A stretch of 64,000 nt of DNA, taken from positions 62,001 through 126,000 of the forward strand of contig CAXMRU010000183.1 of NCBI GenBank assembly GCA_964195715.1, in the 5' to 3' direction. Shown here piece by piece: positions 15,854 through 24,580 of the stretch. Source of the stretch: Benthicola sp964195715. GTDB lineage: Bacteria; Gemmatimonadota; Gemmatimonadetes; Palauibacterales; Palauibacteraceae. The notes below the pieces were generated by a model. The model was not told where the DNA came from. It saw only the letters and a program-made list of their open reading frames with translations, and did not search any database. Within the stretch, counting starts at the first letter, position 1; every line of letters begins with the position of its first letter. Made by a program: the position numbers and the translations under genes.

Positions 15854-17132
15854 AGACTTCCCCACCGGGATACACGGCCGTCTCCCCCAATTCCTGCTCG
15901 ATCCGCAAGAGCCGGTTGTACTTGGCGACCCGCTCCGAACGACACGCGGAGCCGGTCTTGATCTGCCCCGCAGCCGTTGCCACAGCCAGATCCGCGATGA
16001 ACGTATCCTCGGTCTCGCCGGACCGGTGCGAAATCACCGACGTATATCCGGCATTCCTGGCCATCTCGATCGCGTCGAGCGTCTCCGTCACCGTCCCGAT
16101 CTGGTTCAGCTTGATCAGAATCGAATTGGCCACTCCCCCGTCGATGCCCCTCCGCAGCCGCTCGACGTTTGTGACGAACAGGTCGTCGCCAACGATCTGC
16201 ACTCGATCTCCGAGCCGCTCCGTCATCCGGCGCCACCCCTCCCAGTCGTCCTCTCCCAGTCCGTCCTCGAGCGACACGATGGGATAGGCATCGAGCCATC
16301 CGGCGTACATGTCTACCAGCGCCTCGGAAGTCAGCGCAACTCGCTCCCCCGACCCCTCGAACACGTAGGAGCCACTGGCGGGATCGGAAAGTTCCGTCGC
16401 CGCGCTATCCAGGGCCAGGGCCACTTCACGTCCCGGCTCATACCCCGCGTCACGGATCGCTTCGATGATAACGTCCATCGCTTCTCGGTCGGATCTCAGA
16501 TCCGGGGCCACACCACCTTCATCTCCCACCGCCGTGCTGTATCCCTCCGAGCTCAGCCGCTTCCTGAGTGCGTGGAACACCTCGGCGCCCGCCCGCAGTC
16601 CCTCGGCAAATGTGGCGGCGCCGACGGGAACGACCATGAACTCCTGGATATCCACGCTGTTGTCCGCGTGCGCTCCTCCGTTGAGGATGTTCATCATGGG
16701 CACCGGGAGCATGAGCACGTCATCGCTTCCGAGGTGCCGATACAGCGGAATCCCCAGGTGCGCAGCGGCGGCGCGGGCAGAGGCCATGGACACCGAGAGT
16801 ATGGCGTTCGCCCCCAGTCGACTCTTGTTCGGCGTACCGTCGAGGTCGATGAGCCTCCGATCGAGCCCAGCCTGATCCGTAGCGTCACTCCCGGTAAGTG
16901 CATTGCCAATCTCGCCGTTCACGTGACTCACCGCGTGAAGCACACCCTTGCCCCCATATCGCGAGGGATCTCCGTCTCTGATCTCGACCGCCTCGTGCTG
17001 TCCGGTGGACGCGCCACTCGGCACAGCCGCCACGCCCACGGCTCCACCCTCAAGCCGCACCTCCGCTTCGACCGTCGGGTTTCCCCGGGAATCGAGGATC
17101 TCTCGGGCAGTGATATCGGTAATGCTGGTCAT
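15846..17132 (-). CDS. eno: Enolase
   Basis: A 428-residue enzyme interconverting 2-phosphoglycerate and phosphoenolpyruvate in glycolysis and gluconeogenesis. Visible signatures are AREILDSRGNPTVE, the loop GAVPSGASTGQHEA, the metal ligands in SLEDGLGEDDW and VGDDLFVTN, the catalytic Lys in NSILIKLNQIG, and SHRSGETEDTFIADLAV. The ATG at 17132 matches the family N-terminus (MTSITDITAREI); an upstream GTG-like extension is not needed. It is followed by ftsB, and divergent from the SPFH gene with a 115-base promoter region. Confidence 0.98.
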   Translation of the reverse strand: MTSITDITAREILDSRGNPTVEAEVRLEGGAVGVAAVPSGASTGQHEAVEIRDGDPSRYGGKGVLHAVSHVNGEIGNALTGSDATDQAGLDRRLIDLDGTPNKSRLGANAILSVSMASARAAAAHLGIPLYRHLGSDDVLMLPVPMMNILNGGAHADNSVDIQEFMVVPVGAATFAEGLRAGAEVFHALRKRLSSEGYSTAVGDEGGVAPDLRSDREAMDVIIEAIRDAGYEPGREVALALDSAATELSDPASGSYVFEGSGERVALTSEALVDMYAGWLDAYPIVSLEDGLGEDDWEGWRRMTERLGDRVQIVGDDLFVTNVERLRRGIDGGVANSILIKLNQIGTVTETLDAIEMARNAGYTSVISHRSGETEDTFIADLAVATAAGQIKTGSACRSERVAKYNRLLRIEQELGETAVYPGGEVYA

Positions 17133-17247
17133 GGTCTCGTTCCCGGTGTGAGTTGGGGGTGTCATCTCCCCTCAGACTGTCCCAAATTGGCCATGTTATC
17201 AGTTTCAGACAACACCGGTCGATACCGCATCCACAAGGAAGGTCAAC

Positions 17248-18093
17248 ATGGTTCGCAAACTCCTCCAGCAGGCCGGAACGGTAGGGGCCGGCATTGGCAT
17301 CCTGCTCGTCGTGATGCTCGTTCTCTTCGGCTTCAACCGGGTGGACGAGTACGAGGTCGGGGTGCGCCGCAATCCCGTCACGGGGGCCGTGAGCGCGACT
17401 CCGTACCGGCAGGGGCTCTACCACTCCATTATCAGGTCGTGGACAAATTACTCGACGCGTGAGATCCAGTATCCCCGGGAAGGGGCGGCCGAACGATTGA
17501 CGGCGCTCTCGTCGGACCAGCTTCAGATCGGGGTCGATGCGGCATTTCGCTACCGCATCAATCCGGACTCCGTTGTGAACCTGTACCTGAGCGTCGGAGG
17601 CCCGTCCGACATCCGCGCGTACGTCTACAACACGTACCGGTCGGCCGTGCGGGACGCGATCGCAGAGATCGAGGCGTCCAACATCCTGTCGAGCGAGCGG
17701 TCCACTATTGGTGAGCGGATCGAGGCGATCATGGCGCAGCGTCTCACGCCTCGCGGGATTGTCGTTACCGACTTCTTCGTGAGAGAGATCCAGCCACCAG
17801 AAACGATCCGCCAGGCGATTGAAAGTAAGCTCTCGCGTGAACAGCAGGTTCAGGCAGAGGCCTACCAGACGCAGGTCGTGGAGGAGCAGGCGAACCAGAA
17901 GCGTGCGGAGGCCGCAGGAATCAGGGACGCCCAGGGGATCATCGCCACGAGCCTGACCGGCGTACCGGGCCAGCGCTACCTGTACTGGCGCTACCTCGAA
18001 GTGCTCGGGGAGGTGGGTTCCGGATCCAACAACCTGGTGATCGCACCTACTGAAGGAGGGATTCCGATCTTCTTCACGCCGGACCGGCAGTAG
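17248..18093 (+). CDS. SPFH (prohibitin/HflC-like) membrane protein
   Basis: A 281-residue protein with one N-terminal membrane helix (about 10-30) and an SPFH/band 7 domain (about 32-215): VDEYEVGVRRNPVTG, QGLYHSIIRSWTNYSTREIQ, DAAFRYRINPDSV, and IVVTDFFVREIQPPETIRQAIESKL. An Ala/Glu-rich coiled coil follows (QVQAEAYQTQVVEEQANQKRAEA). Such proteins form ring or cage assemblies on membranes and often control FtsH-type proteases or membrane microdomains. An AAGGAAGG site precedes ATG 17248. Its last 20 bases overlap the convergent plsC gene. Confidence 0.88.
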   Translation: MVRKLLQQAGTVGAGIGILLVVMLVLFGFNRVDEYEVGVRRNPVTGAVSATPYRQGLYHSIIRSWTNYSTREIQYPREGAAERLTALSSDQLQIGVDAAFRYRINPDSVVNLYLSVGGPSDIRAYVYNTYRSAVRDAIAEIEASNILSSERSTIGERIEAIMAQRLTPRGIVVTDFFVREIQPPETIRQAIESKLSREQQVQAEAYQTQVVEEQANQKRAEAAGIRDAQGIIATSLTGVPGQRYLYWRYLEVLGEVGSGSNNLVIAPTEGGIPIFFTPDRQ

Positions 18094-18820
18094 GCTCGCC
18101 ATGGGAGGCGGGGACAGCCCTCCCCGCCTCCAGCATGGCCTGGATCTCACCGCGTACTGCGGCCAGTACCAAGTCCCGGTCGTCCGCCGTCTTCCCTGCC
18201 GTGGGCAGCGGTTCGGCCAATGACAGCAGCATCGTCCCTGGTCGGATCCTGCCGCGGCTGGAGATCCGGTGTCCGCCGTCCACAGATACCGGAACGATCG
18301 GAAGCTGCGTTTCGATTGCGAGAACGAACGTCCCCTTCTTGAAGTCGCCCAGAGCGCCCGTCCGGGACCGCGTTCCTTCCGGGAACAGCCCCAGCGATAA
18401 TCGCTCCCGCTTCATTCGCTGACCCGCCGCCCGCATCGCGCGCCTCGCACCACGACGGTCCTTGCGATCGATGAACACGTGGCCCGCCGCACTCATGGCG
18501 AGGGAGAGGATCGGAATCCGCCCCATCTCTTTCTTGGCTACAAATCGGACTGAAACAGGTACGCTCGCCAGAATCGCGAAGATGTCGAATATCGACTGGT
18601 GATTCGACACGAAGATCTGGGGGGCGCTCCGGCTCACGTTCTCGAGCCCGCTGACCCGCGTCCGCACACCGGCAGCCCATAGCTCCGTCCGGCCCCAGTT
18701 GCGATGTACCCAGTCATGCAACGCGGCAGGCGCCCGAACCAGGCCGCCGATGATCGACACCGTCGAAAAAAACGCGGTAGCCGGTACCGTGATAAACCAG
18801 AACCAGGCCGTCCTCAGCAC
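18074..18820 (-). CDS. plsC: 1-acyl-sn-glycerol-3-phosphate acyltransferase
   Basis: A 248-residue membrane acyltransferase that adds the second acyl chain to lysophosphatidic acid, making phosphatidic acid, which is the CdsA substrate encoded elsewhere in this window. Catalytic motif I is NHQSIFDIF (NHx4D), and motif III is LFPEGTRSRTG. An N-terminal membrane helix (FITVPATAFFSTVSIIGGLV) precedes the core. It starts at GTG 18820, 4 bases after thiL ends, and is the last gene of that minus-strand run. Confidence 0.92.
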   Translation of the reverse strand: MLRTAWFWFITVPATAFFSTVSIIGGLVRAPAALHDWVHRNWGRTELWAAGVRTRVSGLENVSRSAPQIFVSNHQSIFDIFAILASVPVSVRFVAKKEMGRIPILSLAMSAAGHVFIDRKDRRGARRAMRAAGQRMKRERLSLGLFPEGTRSRTGALGDFKKGTFVLAIETQLPIVPVSVDGGHRISSRGRIRPGTMLLSLAEPLPTAGKTADDRDLVLAAVRGEIQAMLEAGRAVPASHGEPTAGPA

Positions 18821-18824
18821 TGAT

Positions 18825-19826
18825 TCAGTCTCCTCCTCCGAAGTGATCGAAACCCTCCGCAGGGGGCTGACGGACCGAGCCGCGTTCGTCCAGCCATTCG
18901 ACTCCCGATCCCTCGGTGACCCTACCCACTCGGGTCAGGCCGACGCCGAACTCTCGCTCGAACGCCTCGCGTGCTGCGGCCGTGAAACCGGATCCGAGGG
19001 CCGCGAGGAGCTCGTAGTCCTCTCCGCCACCCACCGCCAGCGCCAGGGCGGCCTCCGGTTGAGTCCAGGCTTCGAAGATCGGATGCTTAGGAACGGCGCC
19101 CGCTGCCAACTCCAGCCGTACTCCCGATGCCGCAGCCACATGCTGCGCATCGGCAGCCAGTCCATCGGACAGGTCGATCAGGGCGTGCACGTCGGCCTCG
19201 TTCGCGAGCCACCGGGATTCCGCCGTTCGGGGAGCGGGCCGCTCGAAGGCCGCGCGGGCGCCCGGCTCCGGCTCGCGCCCCACCGACCAGGCACCGACAG
19301 CAGCTGCCGCCCCACCCAGAGAGCCCGTGACCCACAATTCGTCACCGACCCTGGCTCCCGACCGCTCTACGGGATGCCGTGTCGCCCCGACGACCGTGAC
19401 ATCTAGCACGACGGGCCCAGGGGACCGGGCAAGATCTCCGCCGAGCAGGGCGGCTCCCTGCCCCCTCAGACAGAAGCCGAGTCCCCGCGCGACTTCACCC
19501 GGAGCGGCCGAATCGAGATCAGGCGGCAAAGCGAGCGAGACCAGCACTCCGATCGGGCGCGCCGCCATCGCCGCCAGGTCACTCAGCGCCACCGCAGCGG
19601 CCCGATAGCCGATCGCCTCCCAGGTCAGCCACTCCCGTCGGAAGTGCACGTCCTCCACGGAAAGGTCGGTGCTGACCACGAGGATCTCATCGGCGCCCAC
19701 ACGAAGGGCAGCCGCATCGTCGCCAGGACCGATTCGTACCTCCGGCGGTGACGGGCCGTCAACGGCCTCGATCAGAGACCGTATCCGCTCGAACTCCGCA
19801 CTGCTTCGCATCTCTGGTCGCCGCAC
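18825..19826 (-). CDS. thiL: Thiamine-monophosphate kinase
   Basis: A 333-residue ATP-dependent kinase making thiamine diphosphate from thiamine monophosphate. The PurM-like N-terminal half shows RIGPGDDAAAL, STDLSVEDVHFRREW, ALSDLAAMAARPIG and GGDLARSPG; the C-terminal half shows LIDLSDGLAADAQHVA and GGEDYELLAAL. All are ThiL signatures. GTG 19826 has an AGGT site; ATG 19811 is an alternative. Thiamine diphosphate is the cofactor of the transketolase encoded at 53884. It lies between the beta-propeller gene and plsC, with short gaps. Confidence 0.95.
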   Translation of the reverse strand: MRRPEMRSSAEFERIRSLIEAVDGPSPPEVRIGPGDDAAALRVGADEILVVSTDLSVEDVHFRREWLTWEAIGYRAAAVALSDLAAMAARPIGVLVSLALPPDLDSAAPGEVARGLGFCLRGQGAALLGGDLARSPGPVVLDVTVVGATRHPVERSGARVGDELWVTGSLGGAAAAVGAWSVGREPEPGARAAFERPAPRTAESRWLANEADVHALIDLSDGLAADAQHVAAASGVRLELAAGAVPKHPIFEAWTQPEAALALAVGGGEDYELLAALGSGFTAAAREAFEREFGVGLTRVGRVTEGSGVEWLDERGSVRQPPAEGFDHFGGGD

Positions 19827-19852
19827 GCTTTACCTGGACCCAAACACGGTAT

Positions 19853-21478
19853 TCAATGCCGCACTTCCAGCCGGATCGCTCCCGACGGGAGCGCGAGCCA
19901 CGCTTCGCTCCTCGACACGATCGCTATCCCGGCAATCCCCGTGAGCCCGCGCTCGGTAGGGGGAAGGTCCGGACCGAACGAATAGCGCCCCAACACGCCT
20001 CGGCCCACCTCGGACACCGTCACCTCCGTCGCCGAACCGGCCCACAATACCCCTTCTGCCACGTCCAGAGCCGTAACGGGGGATCTCGATCGCCCGACCG
20101 ACTCCACGCGCATCCACTCCGATCGGCGCCCCGGTCTCCACCACACCTCCCGATCGAGGGCTGCGTAGATCGTGTCGCCCGAGGCCGCCAGCGCCCCGAC
20201 GGGAGATCGCAGCGGAGAGGGGCCGGCGACCCGTGCCGCCGTCGTGGACTGCCCGATCGAATCGGGCACTGCCATGGAATACAGGCCGTGCACCGTTCCG
20301 ATCCACACGACCCCACCCGCCTCGACGACCGAACCCACCGGTTCTCCCGACAGCGCCGACAGATCCGGACCGGCTCCTGGGGCCCGAACGCGCAGGAGGC
20401 CCCGTGCGGTGCCGACCCATACCCCCTCCGCCACCGGCCCGCTCGCATGCGCCAGGCTGAGTACCGGTTGGTAGGAGAGGTCGACGTCCCGTTCCTCTCT
20501 CCACTCCGGCTGTCCGTCCGCAAGCCAGTGGAGTCCGGATTCTCCACCCGCCCACACGCCACCCCGAACACGCAGCAGCTTCCGCACGTGATCGGGCACC
20601 GCGGCCGACGAATCGGCGCGCCACACCCGCCAGTTCTGGAGGTCACGAGTAGCCTCAGCGACCCCGTACCGGCCCTCCAGGCCCTCGGCCGGCGCGAACC
20701 AGACCGCATGGTCGGTCGCGGCGACGGAGGCCATTCCGCTCCCCACTGGTCCGTACGCCAGGCGCTGACCCGTTCGCCCCACGTGATCGTACCGCACGAG
20801 GAAATCGCCGGCCGTGGCCAACCACCAGCCGTATGCGTCGCGGGCCGGCGTCACGTCCAGTACACGGACCGGCCGGCCGCTCCAGCCACGTGCGGCCTGT
20901 TCGGCACCATCGATGAAGAACGGGTCACGCAGGGCCTCCTCCCGATCGCGGAGGTCCGAGCGGGAATCGATCGCCGCCCGCACGACCCCCGGATCTGCGC
21001 GACGCCGATCGCGGCTGAACGTGTCCACGCGCCACCACTCACGTCCGACTCGGAGGAAAAGGTCGGAACCGGATGCCTCGGCCGGCACCAGCTGAGAGAC
21101 CGGCTGACCGATACGGATCCGGTCCCGGAAGCGGCGGCTGAACGGATCGAACTGCAGGAGTTCGCCCCCGGATGCGAGCCACAGAGTGCCGTCACGGTGA
21201 TCGTACACGAGCGCAGTCACCGGCCACGGGGGGTATCCGTCTTCGAGAGTGATCGGAAGCTCGGTTCTTTCGAACGCCTCGTCGATCACAATCAAGCCGC
21301 CCGCCGTCGCCACGTAGACGGAACCGGGCGATCGCGCGAGCGCGGTGACGATCCCGAAGTCCGTCACGAGGACTCTCTCGTCGGGCCTCCAACCGCCCGA
21401 CTGGCCCGAAAGGGACGATGCCCCGACCACGAACGGCACGAGGGCGAGCACGGCCCTCCAACGTGCGCTGCGCCGCAC
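19853..21478 (-). CDS. Secreted beta-propeller-like protein of unknown function
   Basis: A 541-residue protein with an N-terminal signal peptide (RWRAVLALVPFVVGASSLSG). The rest is a run of four-stranded repeats of the type VTALVYDHRDGTLWLASGGELLQFDP, GVWVGTARGLLRVR, VVWIGTVHGLYSMA and GVLWAGSATEVTV, spaced about 40-50 residues. This WIGT/WAG...GL pattern resembles the ligand-binding propeller of two-component regulators, but no transmembrane or signalling domain follows, so it is a free exported propeller. It starts at GTG 21478, 2 bases after the NAD(P)HX repair gene. Substrate or ligand unknown. Confidence 0.65.
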   Translation of the reverse strand: MRRSARWRAVLALVPFVVGASSLSGQSGGWRPDERVLVTDFGIVTALARSPGSVYVATAGGLIVIDEAFERTELPITLEDGYPPWPVTALVYDHRDGTLWLASGGELLQFDPFSRRFRDRIRIGQPVSQLVPAEASGSDLFLRVGREWWRVDTFSRDRRRADPGVVRAAIDSRSDLRDREEALRDPFFIDGAEQAARGWSGRPVRVLDVTPARDAYGWWLATAGDFLVRYDHVGRTGQRLAYGPVGSGMASVAATDHAVWFAPAEGLEGRYGVAEATRDLQNWRVWRADSSAAVPDHVRKLLRVRGGVWAGGESGLHWLADGQPEWREERDVDLSYQPVLSLAHASGPVAEGVWVGTARGLLRVRAPGAGPDLSALSGEPVGSVVEAGGVVWIGTVHGLYSMAVPDSIGQSTTAARVAGPSPLRSPVGALAASGDTIYAALDREVWWRPGRRSEWMRVESVGRSRSPVTALDVAEGVLWAGSATEVTVSEVGRGVLGRYSFGPDLPPTERGLTGIAGIAIVSRSEAWLALPSGAIRLEVRH

Positions 21479-21480
21479 GC

Positions 21481-23049
21481 CTATGCTTCCGATACGAAGA
21501 TCAGGGGGCCCCTCGGCGGGCCCAGATTCGAGACCTCCGACCGGACAGCCGGAAGTCGATCCGGGATGTCCGCCGCAAGGTGTCCGGCCGGCTCGGCCGA
21601 GCGTCCAGCCGCAATTCCGGTGAGGAGCAGAGCCGCCGACGCGGCATCAGCCGCCGGCATTCCCGCAGCCAGGTACGCGCCGATCAGTCCCGTGACCACA
21701 TCGCCGGTACCTCCCGACGCGACCCCGGGGCCGCCCGTCGTGCTGACTCGAAGCGGAGCGCCAGACTCAGCGACGAACGATGGCGCGCCCTTCAGCAGGA
21801 CGACGCAGCCCAGCTTCTCCGCAGCATCTCTCGCGACACCTGGCGGATCAGCCACGATCTCCTCGAGAGATTCCCCGGTGAGCCGGGCAAGCTCTCCCGG
21901 ATGCGGGGTTATCACGTCAGCGGGACCCAGGAGATCCGCAAGCCGCTTGATGTCCCCCTCGAAGACACTCAGGCCGTCAGCGTCCAGAACCACGGGTCGA
22001 CCCACCCGGGACGAGAGGACCCGCTCCACGAGCTGACGCCTTGGTACTGACCGGCCGAGCCCGGGTCCCACCGCGAGAGCACCGGCCCACTCCACGGCCT
22101 CGGCCAACTCCACCTCATCCTCCCATGCCACGTAGATCGCGCCCGGCGCCGCTCTCTGGACGATCTCTCGGTTCCCCGGTGCGCCCACGACTTTCAGAAT
22201 GCCGACTCCACCCCGAAGGGCCGCCCGCGCCCCGAGTACGGCCGCCCCGGCCATGCCCTCCTGGCCAGCGATCAGCGCCAGGTAGCCCGCCCCGCCCTTG
22301 TGGGCGTCCGGCGCCCTCCCGATCAGGGTTTGCGCCACCCAGCGACCCGTGATCGCCCGGGCACCCATCGGCCCCACGGGCGGGGGAAATCCGATCTCCA
22401 CACACTCGATCCGGCCACACCATGCCCGGGCCGGGTGGCGCAGGAGGCCCAGGTTGGGCCACCCCAGGCTCACCGTGAGATCGGCGCGAACGCAGGCCCC
22501 TGCGACGGACCCCGTCGTGAAATCCGCGCCGCTCGGGCCGTCCACCGCCACGATCGGGATGCCCATCCCGTTGAGGCGCTCGATCAGTGATGCCTGAGGC
22601 TCGCGCGGAGCACCGGTGACCCCCGTCCCGAGCACTCCGTCGAGTACCACCGCGGCGCCGCCGCAGGCATCCGAAAGGCTGTCCGCAGACTCGAGAGCGA
22701 TATCACTGCCGATCAGAACATCGGGATCAGGGGGAGTTCCGGATGCCAGGATGGCACGCACGTCCCGCCCCCAGGCTCGCAGGGTCCGCAAAGCGACCAG
22801 GGCGTCGGCGCCGTTGTGCCCACGCCCGGCGAGAGCTACGACCCGCCCATCAGGCCAGTGTGCCTGAACTCGGCGAGCCACTTCCCGCCCCGCCGCCTCG
22901 ATCAGCGTGCGCTCGGTCGTGGCACCGCTCGTCACCGCATTGCGGTCCAGAGCGCTCATCTCGCCCGTCGACGGAAGCCAAACGGTCTCGGCTCCCAGGC
23001 GCCAGGCCTCGCGCGCGCCTGGCGTGGTCGTCTGTCGTCGCTCAGGCAT
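21481..23049 (-). CDS. nnr: Bifunctional NAD(P)HX repair enzyme (epimerase plus dehydratase)
   Basis: A 522-residue fusion that repairs hydrated NADH and NADPH. Residues 1 to about 225 are the YjeF-type epimerase (ALAGRGHNGADALVALRTL, VLDGVLGTGVTG, AVDGPSGADF); about 235-522 is the ADP-dependent dehydratase of the carbohydrate-kinase-like fold (AHKGGAGYLALIAG, VVLDADGLSVF, ITPHPGELARLTG, VLLKGAPSFVAE and the catalytic GTGDVVTGLIGAYLAAG). Both halves keep their main motifs. Note GHNGAD where many have GNNGGD. It follows a small zinc-ribbon gene after 59 bases. Confidence 0.93.
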   Translation of the reverse strand: MPERRQTTTPGAREAWRLGAETVWLPSTGEMSALDRNAVTSGATTERTLIEAAGREVARRVQAHWPDGRVVALAGRGHNGADALVALRTLRAWGRDVRAILASGTPPDPDVLIGSDIALESADSLSDACGGAAVVLDGVLGTGVTGAPREPQASLIERLNGMGIPIVAVDGPSGADFTTGSVAGACVRADLTVSLGWPNLGLLRHPARAWCGRIECVEIGFPPPVGPMGARAITGRWVAQTLIGRAPDAHKGGAGYLALIAGQEGMAGAAVLGARAALRGGVGILKVVGAPGNREIVQRAAPGAIYVAWEDEVELAEAVEWAGALAVGPGLGRSVPRRQLVERVLSSRVGRPVVLDADGLSVFEGDIKRLADLLGPADVITPHPGELARLTGESLEEIVADPPGVARDAAEKLGCVVLLKGAPSFVAESGAPLRVSTTGGPGVASGGTGDVVTGLIGAYLAAGMPAADAASAALLLTGIAAGRSAEPAGHLAADIPDRLPAVRSEVSNLGPPRGPLIFVSEA

Positions 23050-23108
23050 CGATCCGTGTCCTCACCACATCACCGTCCGGTCTCGGGAACCGGCACAACG
23101 CGGCCAGG

Positions 23109-23306
23109 CTACTTGAATGACTGGCCGATGCTCCGTCCGAAGCTGATCTCACCGTTGTCGATCCGGATGTTGTAGCCGCACTCGGGATTCGAGCAGACCC
23201 ACGCCTTGAAGCGGATCGAAGCTCCGTCACGGCCGTAGTCCGACAACGGCAGAAGCTGACCGGCATCGCACTTCAGGCACTTGGGAAACCGCGTCGAGTT
23301 TTCCAC
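23109..23306 (-). CDS. Small zinc-ribbon-like protein, 65 residues
   Basis: A 65-residue protein with two cysteine pairs, C10-x2-C13 and C38-x4-C43, the arrangement of a small zinc ribbon (KCLKC ... WVCSNPECGYN). Between them lies a beta-like segment. No other domain is present, so it could be a nucleic-acid- or protein-binding knuckle; the function is unknown. The GTG at 23306 has an excellent GGAGGGG site 6 bases upstream. It sits 100 bases after the TIGR04138-like gene and 59 before the NAD(P)HX repair gene. Confidence 0.7.
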   Translation of the reverse strand: MENSTRFPKCLKCDAGQLLPLSDYGRDGASIRFKAWVCSNPECGYNIRIDNGEISFGRSIGQSFK

Positions 23307-23406
23307 GTTTCACCCCTCCCCAGTTCAGAACAGGCACGCAGCACTGCGGCAGGAACGGATTGCCGGACGCGCCCGGATCCCGTGGACACTCCGTGCCTGG
23401 GGAACG

Positions 23407-23787
23407 CTACCGCCCGGGCGCTCCCCAGGGATACTCCGACTCGAATACTTCCTCGAACGAATAGACGTCGGCGAAGTCTTCCCGTCGGTCCGTTTCCTGC
23501 TTCGACAGCACACCGTGATCCACGAGAAGAAAGACGATCTCACCCATGTCCTCCGTGGAATGAACACCCCAATGCTCCAGCACGACCCTGGCCAGGAGGC
23601 CGAACCGCGCGATCGCCAGGTCTCGGACCGCTTCCGCCAGCTCAGTGCCCGTGATGTGCCGCGGTCGGTCCAACTCACCGAGCTTCCGGTTCAGGCCCCC
23701 GAGGACGAACAGGTACGCCTCCGCGGCGAAACGTGGATTGCGCCTCTGCAGTTGTCCGAGTGTCTCATGAAGCGTCGGCGTTTCCAT
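23407..23787 (-). CDS. TIGR04138/Minf_1886-like protein of unknown function
   Basis: A 126-residue soluble protein. Segments such as NPRFAAEAYLFVLGGL, RHITGTELAEAVRDLAIARFG, ARVVLEHWGVHSTEDMGEIVF and REDFADVYSFEEVFE match, from memory, a family first described in Verrucomicrobia and Planctomycetes. No function is known for it. ATG 23787 with GGGAGG just upstream is preferred; GTG 23811 adds eight residues. It is separate from the Rex-headed operon, with 100 bases between. Confidence 0.7.
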   Translation of the reverse strand: METPTLHETLGQLQRRNPRFAAEAYLFVLGGLNRKLGELDRPRHITGTELAEAVRDLAIARFGLLARVVLEHWGVHSTEDMGEIVFLLVDHGVLSKQETDRREDFADVYSFEEVFESEYPWGAPGR

Positions 23788-23887
23788 CGACCTCCCACTG
23801 CTTGATCCCACCCCTCATCGGCGCTCGAGACGTCCTGTTCCGAGACCCCACCGGGTTGTAGAATGTAGAAACTGCCCAAAAACGGCG

Positions 23888-24580
23888 TCAAGTGTCGACA
23901 GGAAATAACATTTCGTCCGGAAGCTCCTCGACCAGCACGCGACCGGCCGTCGCCTCCGCAACCTCGTCTCGAAGCCGATCCACGCTTGACTGCGGCAGCA
24001 CGATATCGAGTTGCGCTCGGTCCCCGTAGCACTCCCCGAGTCGGGTCGCCCCAAGCGCCTCAGCCGAGCGTGATACGGCGCCCGTATCCTCGTACGCGAA
24101 GGTCAGACGGAGGTGTCGTCCCCGGACCACTCGCTGGCTGGGCGTCCGTTCCAGCGCCAGGTCTGCCGCGGTCCCATAGGCCCTCCCGAGGCCGCCCGTG
24201 CCGAGCTTGGTTCCGCCGTAGTACCGAGTGACGACCACGACGACGTCCCTGAGAGCGGCGCGCTCGATCGCGGCCAGAACGGGACGACCACCAGTTCCAG
24301 CCGGTTCGCCGTCATCATCGAATCGGATTTCCCCGCCGGCCTTCCGGGCGGCAAACACGTGGTGCGTGGCGTCGTGGAACCTGCGACGCTCCAAATCGCG
24401 CGCCTCGACCGCATCGGCGAGAGTCACGATGGGACGGGCGACGGAGATGAAGCGAGACCCCTTCACCCGGTGCTCCGCCTCTGCCTGTCCAGTGGCGACC
24501 AGGAAGCCGCGGACGTCAGTCACGAACGCGGTCTCCGCATCCTGTCGAGCGTCGTCCGGTTCACGCCGTACGGACTGCAC
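23888..24580 (-). CDS. YigZ/IMPACT-family protein
   Basis: A protein of about 230 residues with the IMPACT family signature: VKGSRFISVARPI, FHDATHHVFAARKAGG, DDGEPAGTGGRPVL and the strongly conserved VTRYYGGTKLGTGGLGRAYG. The C-terminal half is a ferredoxin-like EF-G domain-V-type fold. Bacterial YigZ has no settled function; the eukaryotic homologue modulates translation control. The start is uncertain: GTG 24580 (with GGAGG 3 bases before) overlaps the glyA end by 20 bases; ATG 24592 and GTG 24523 are alternatives. It is the last gene of the 13-gene Rex-headed run. Confidence 0.85.
   Translation of the reverse strand: MQSVRREPDDARQDAETAFVTDVRGFLVATGQAEAEHRVKGSRFISVARPIVTLADAVEARDLERRRFHDATHHVFAARKAGGEIRFDDDGEPAGTGGRPVLAAIERAALRDVVVVVTRYYGGTKLGTGGLGRAYGTAADLALERTPSQRVVRGRHLRLTFAYEDTGAVSRSAEALGATRLGECYGDRAQLDIVLPQSSVDRLRDEVAEATAGRVLVEELPDEMLFPVDT

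Noticed and set aside
19748..22036. Long open frame antisense to the propeller, thiL and NAD(P)HX genes
   Set aside because: Low-complexity Arg/Pro/Gly composition typical of antisense frames, no motif, and real genes on the other strand are secure.
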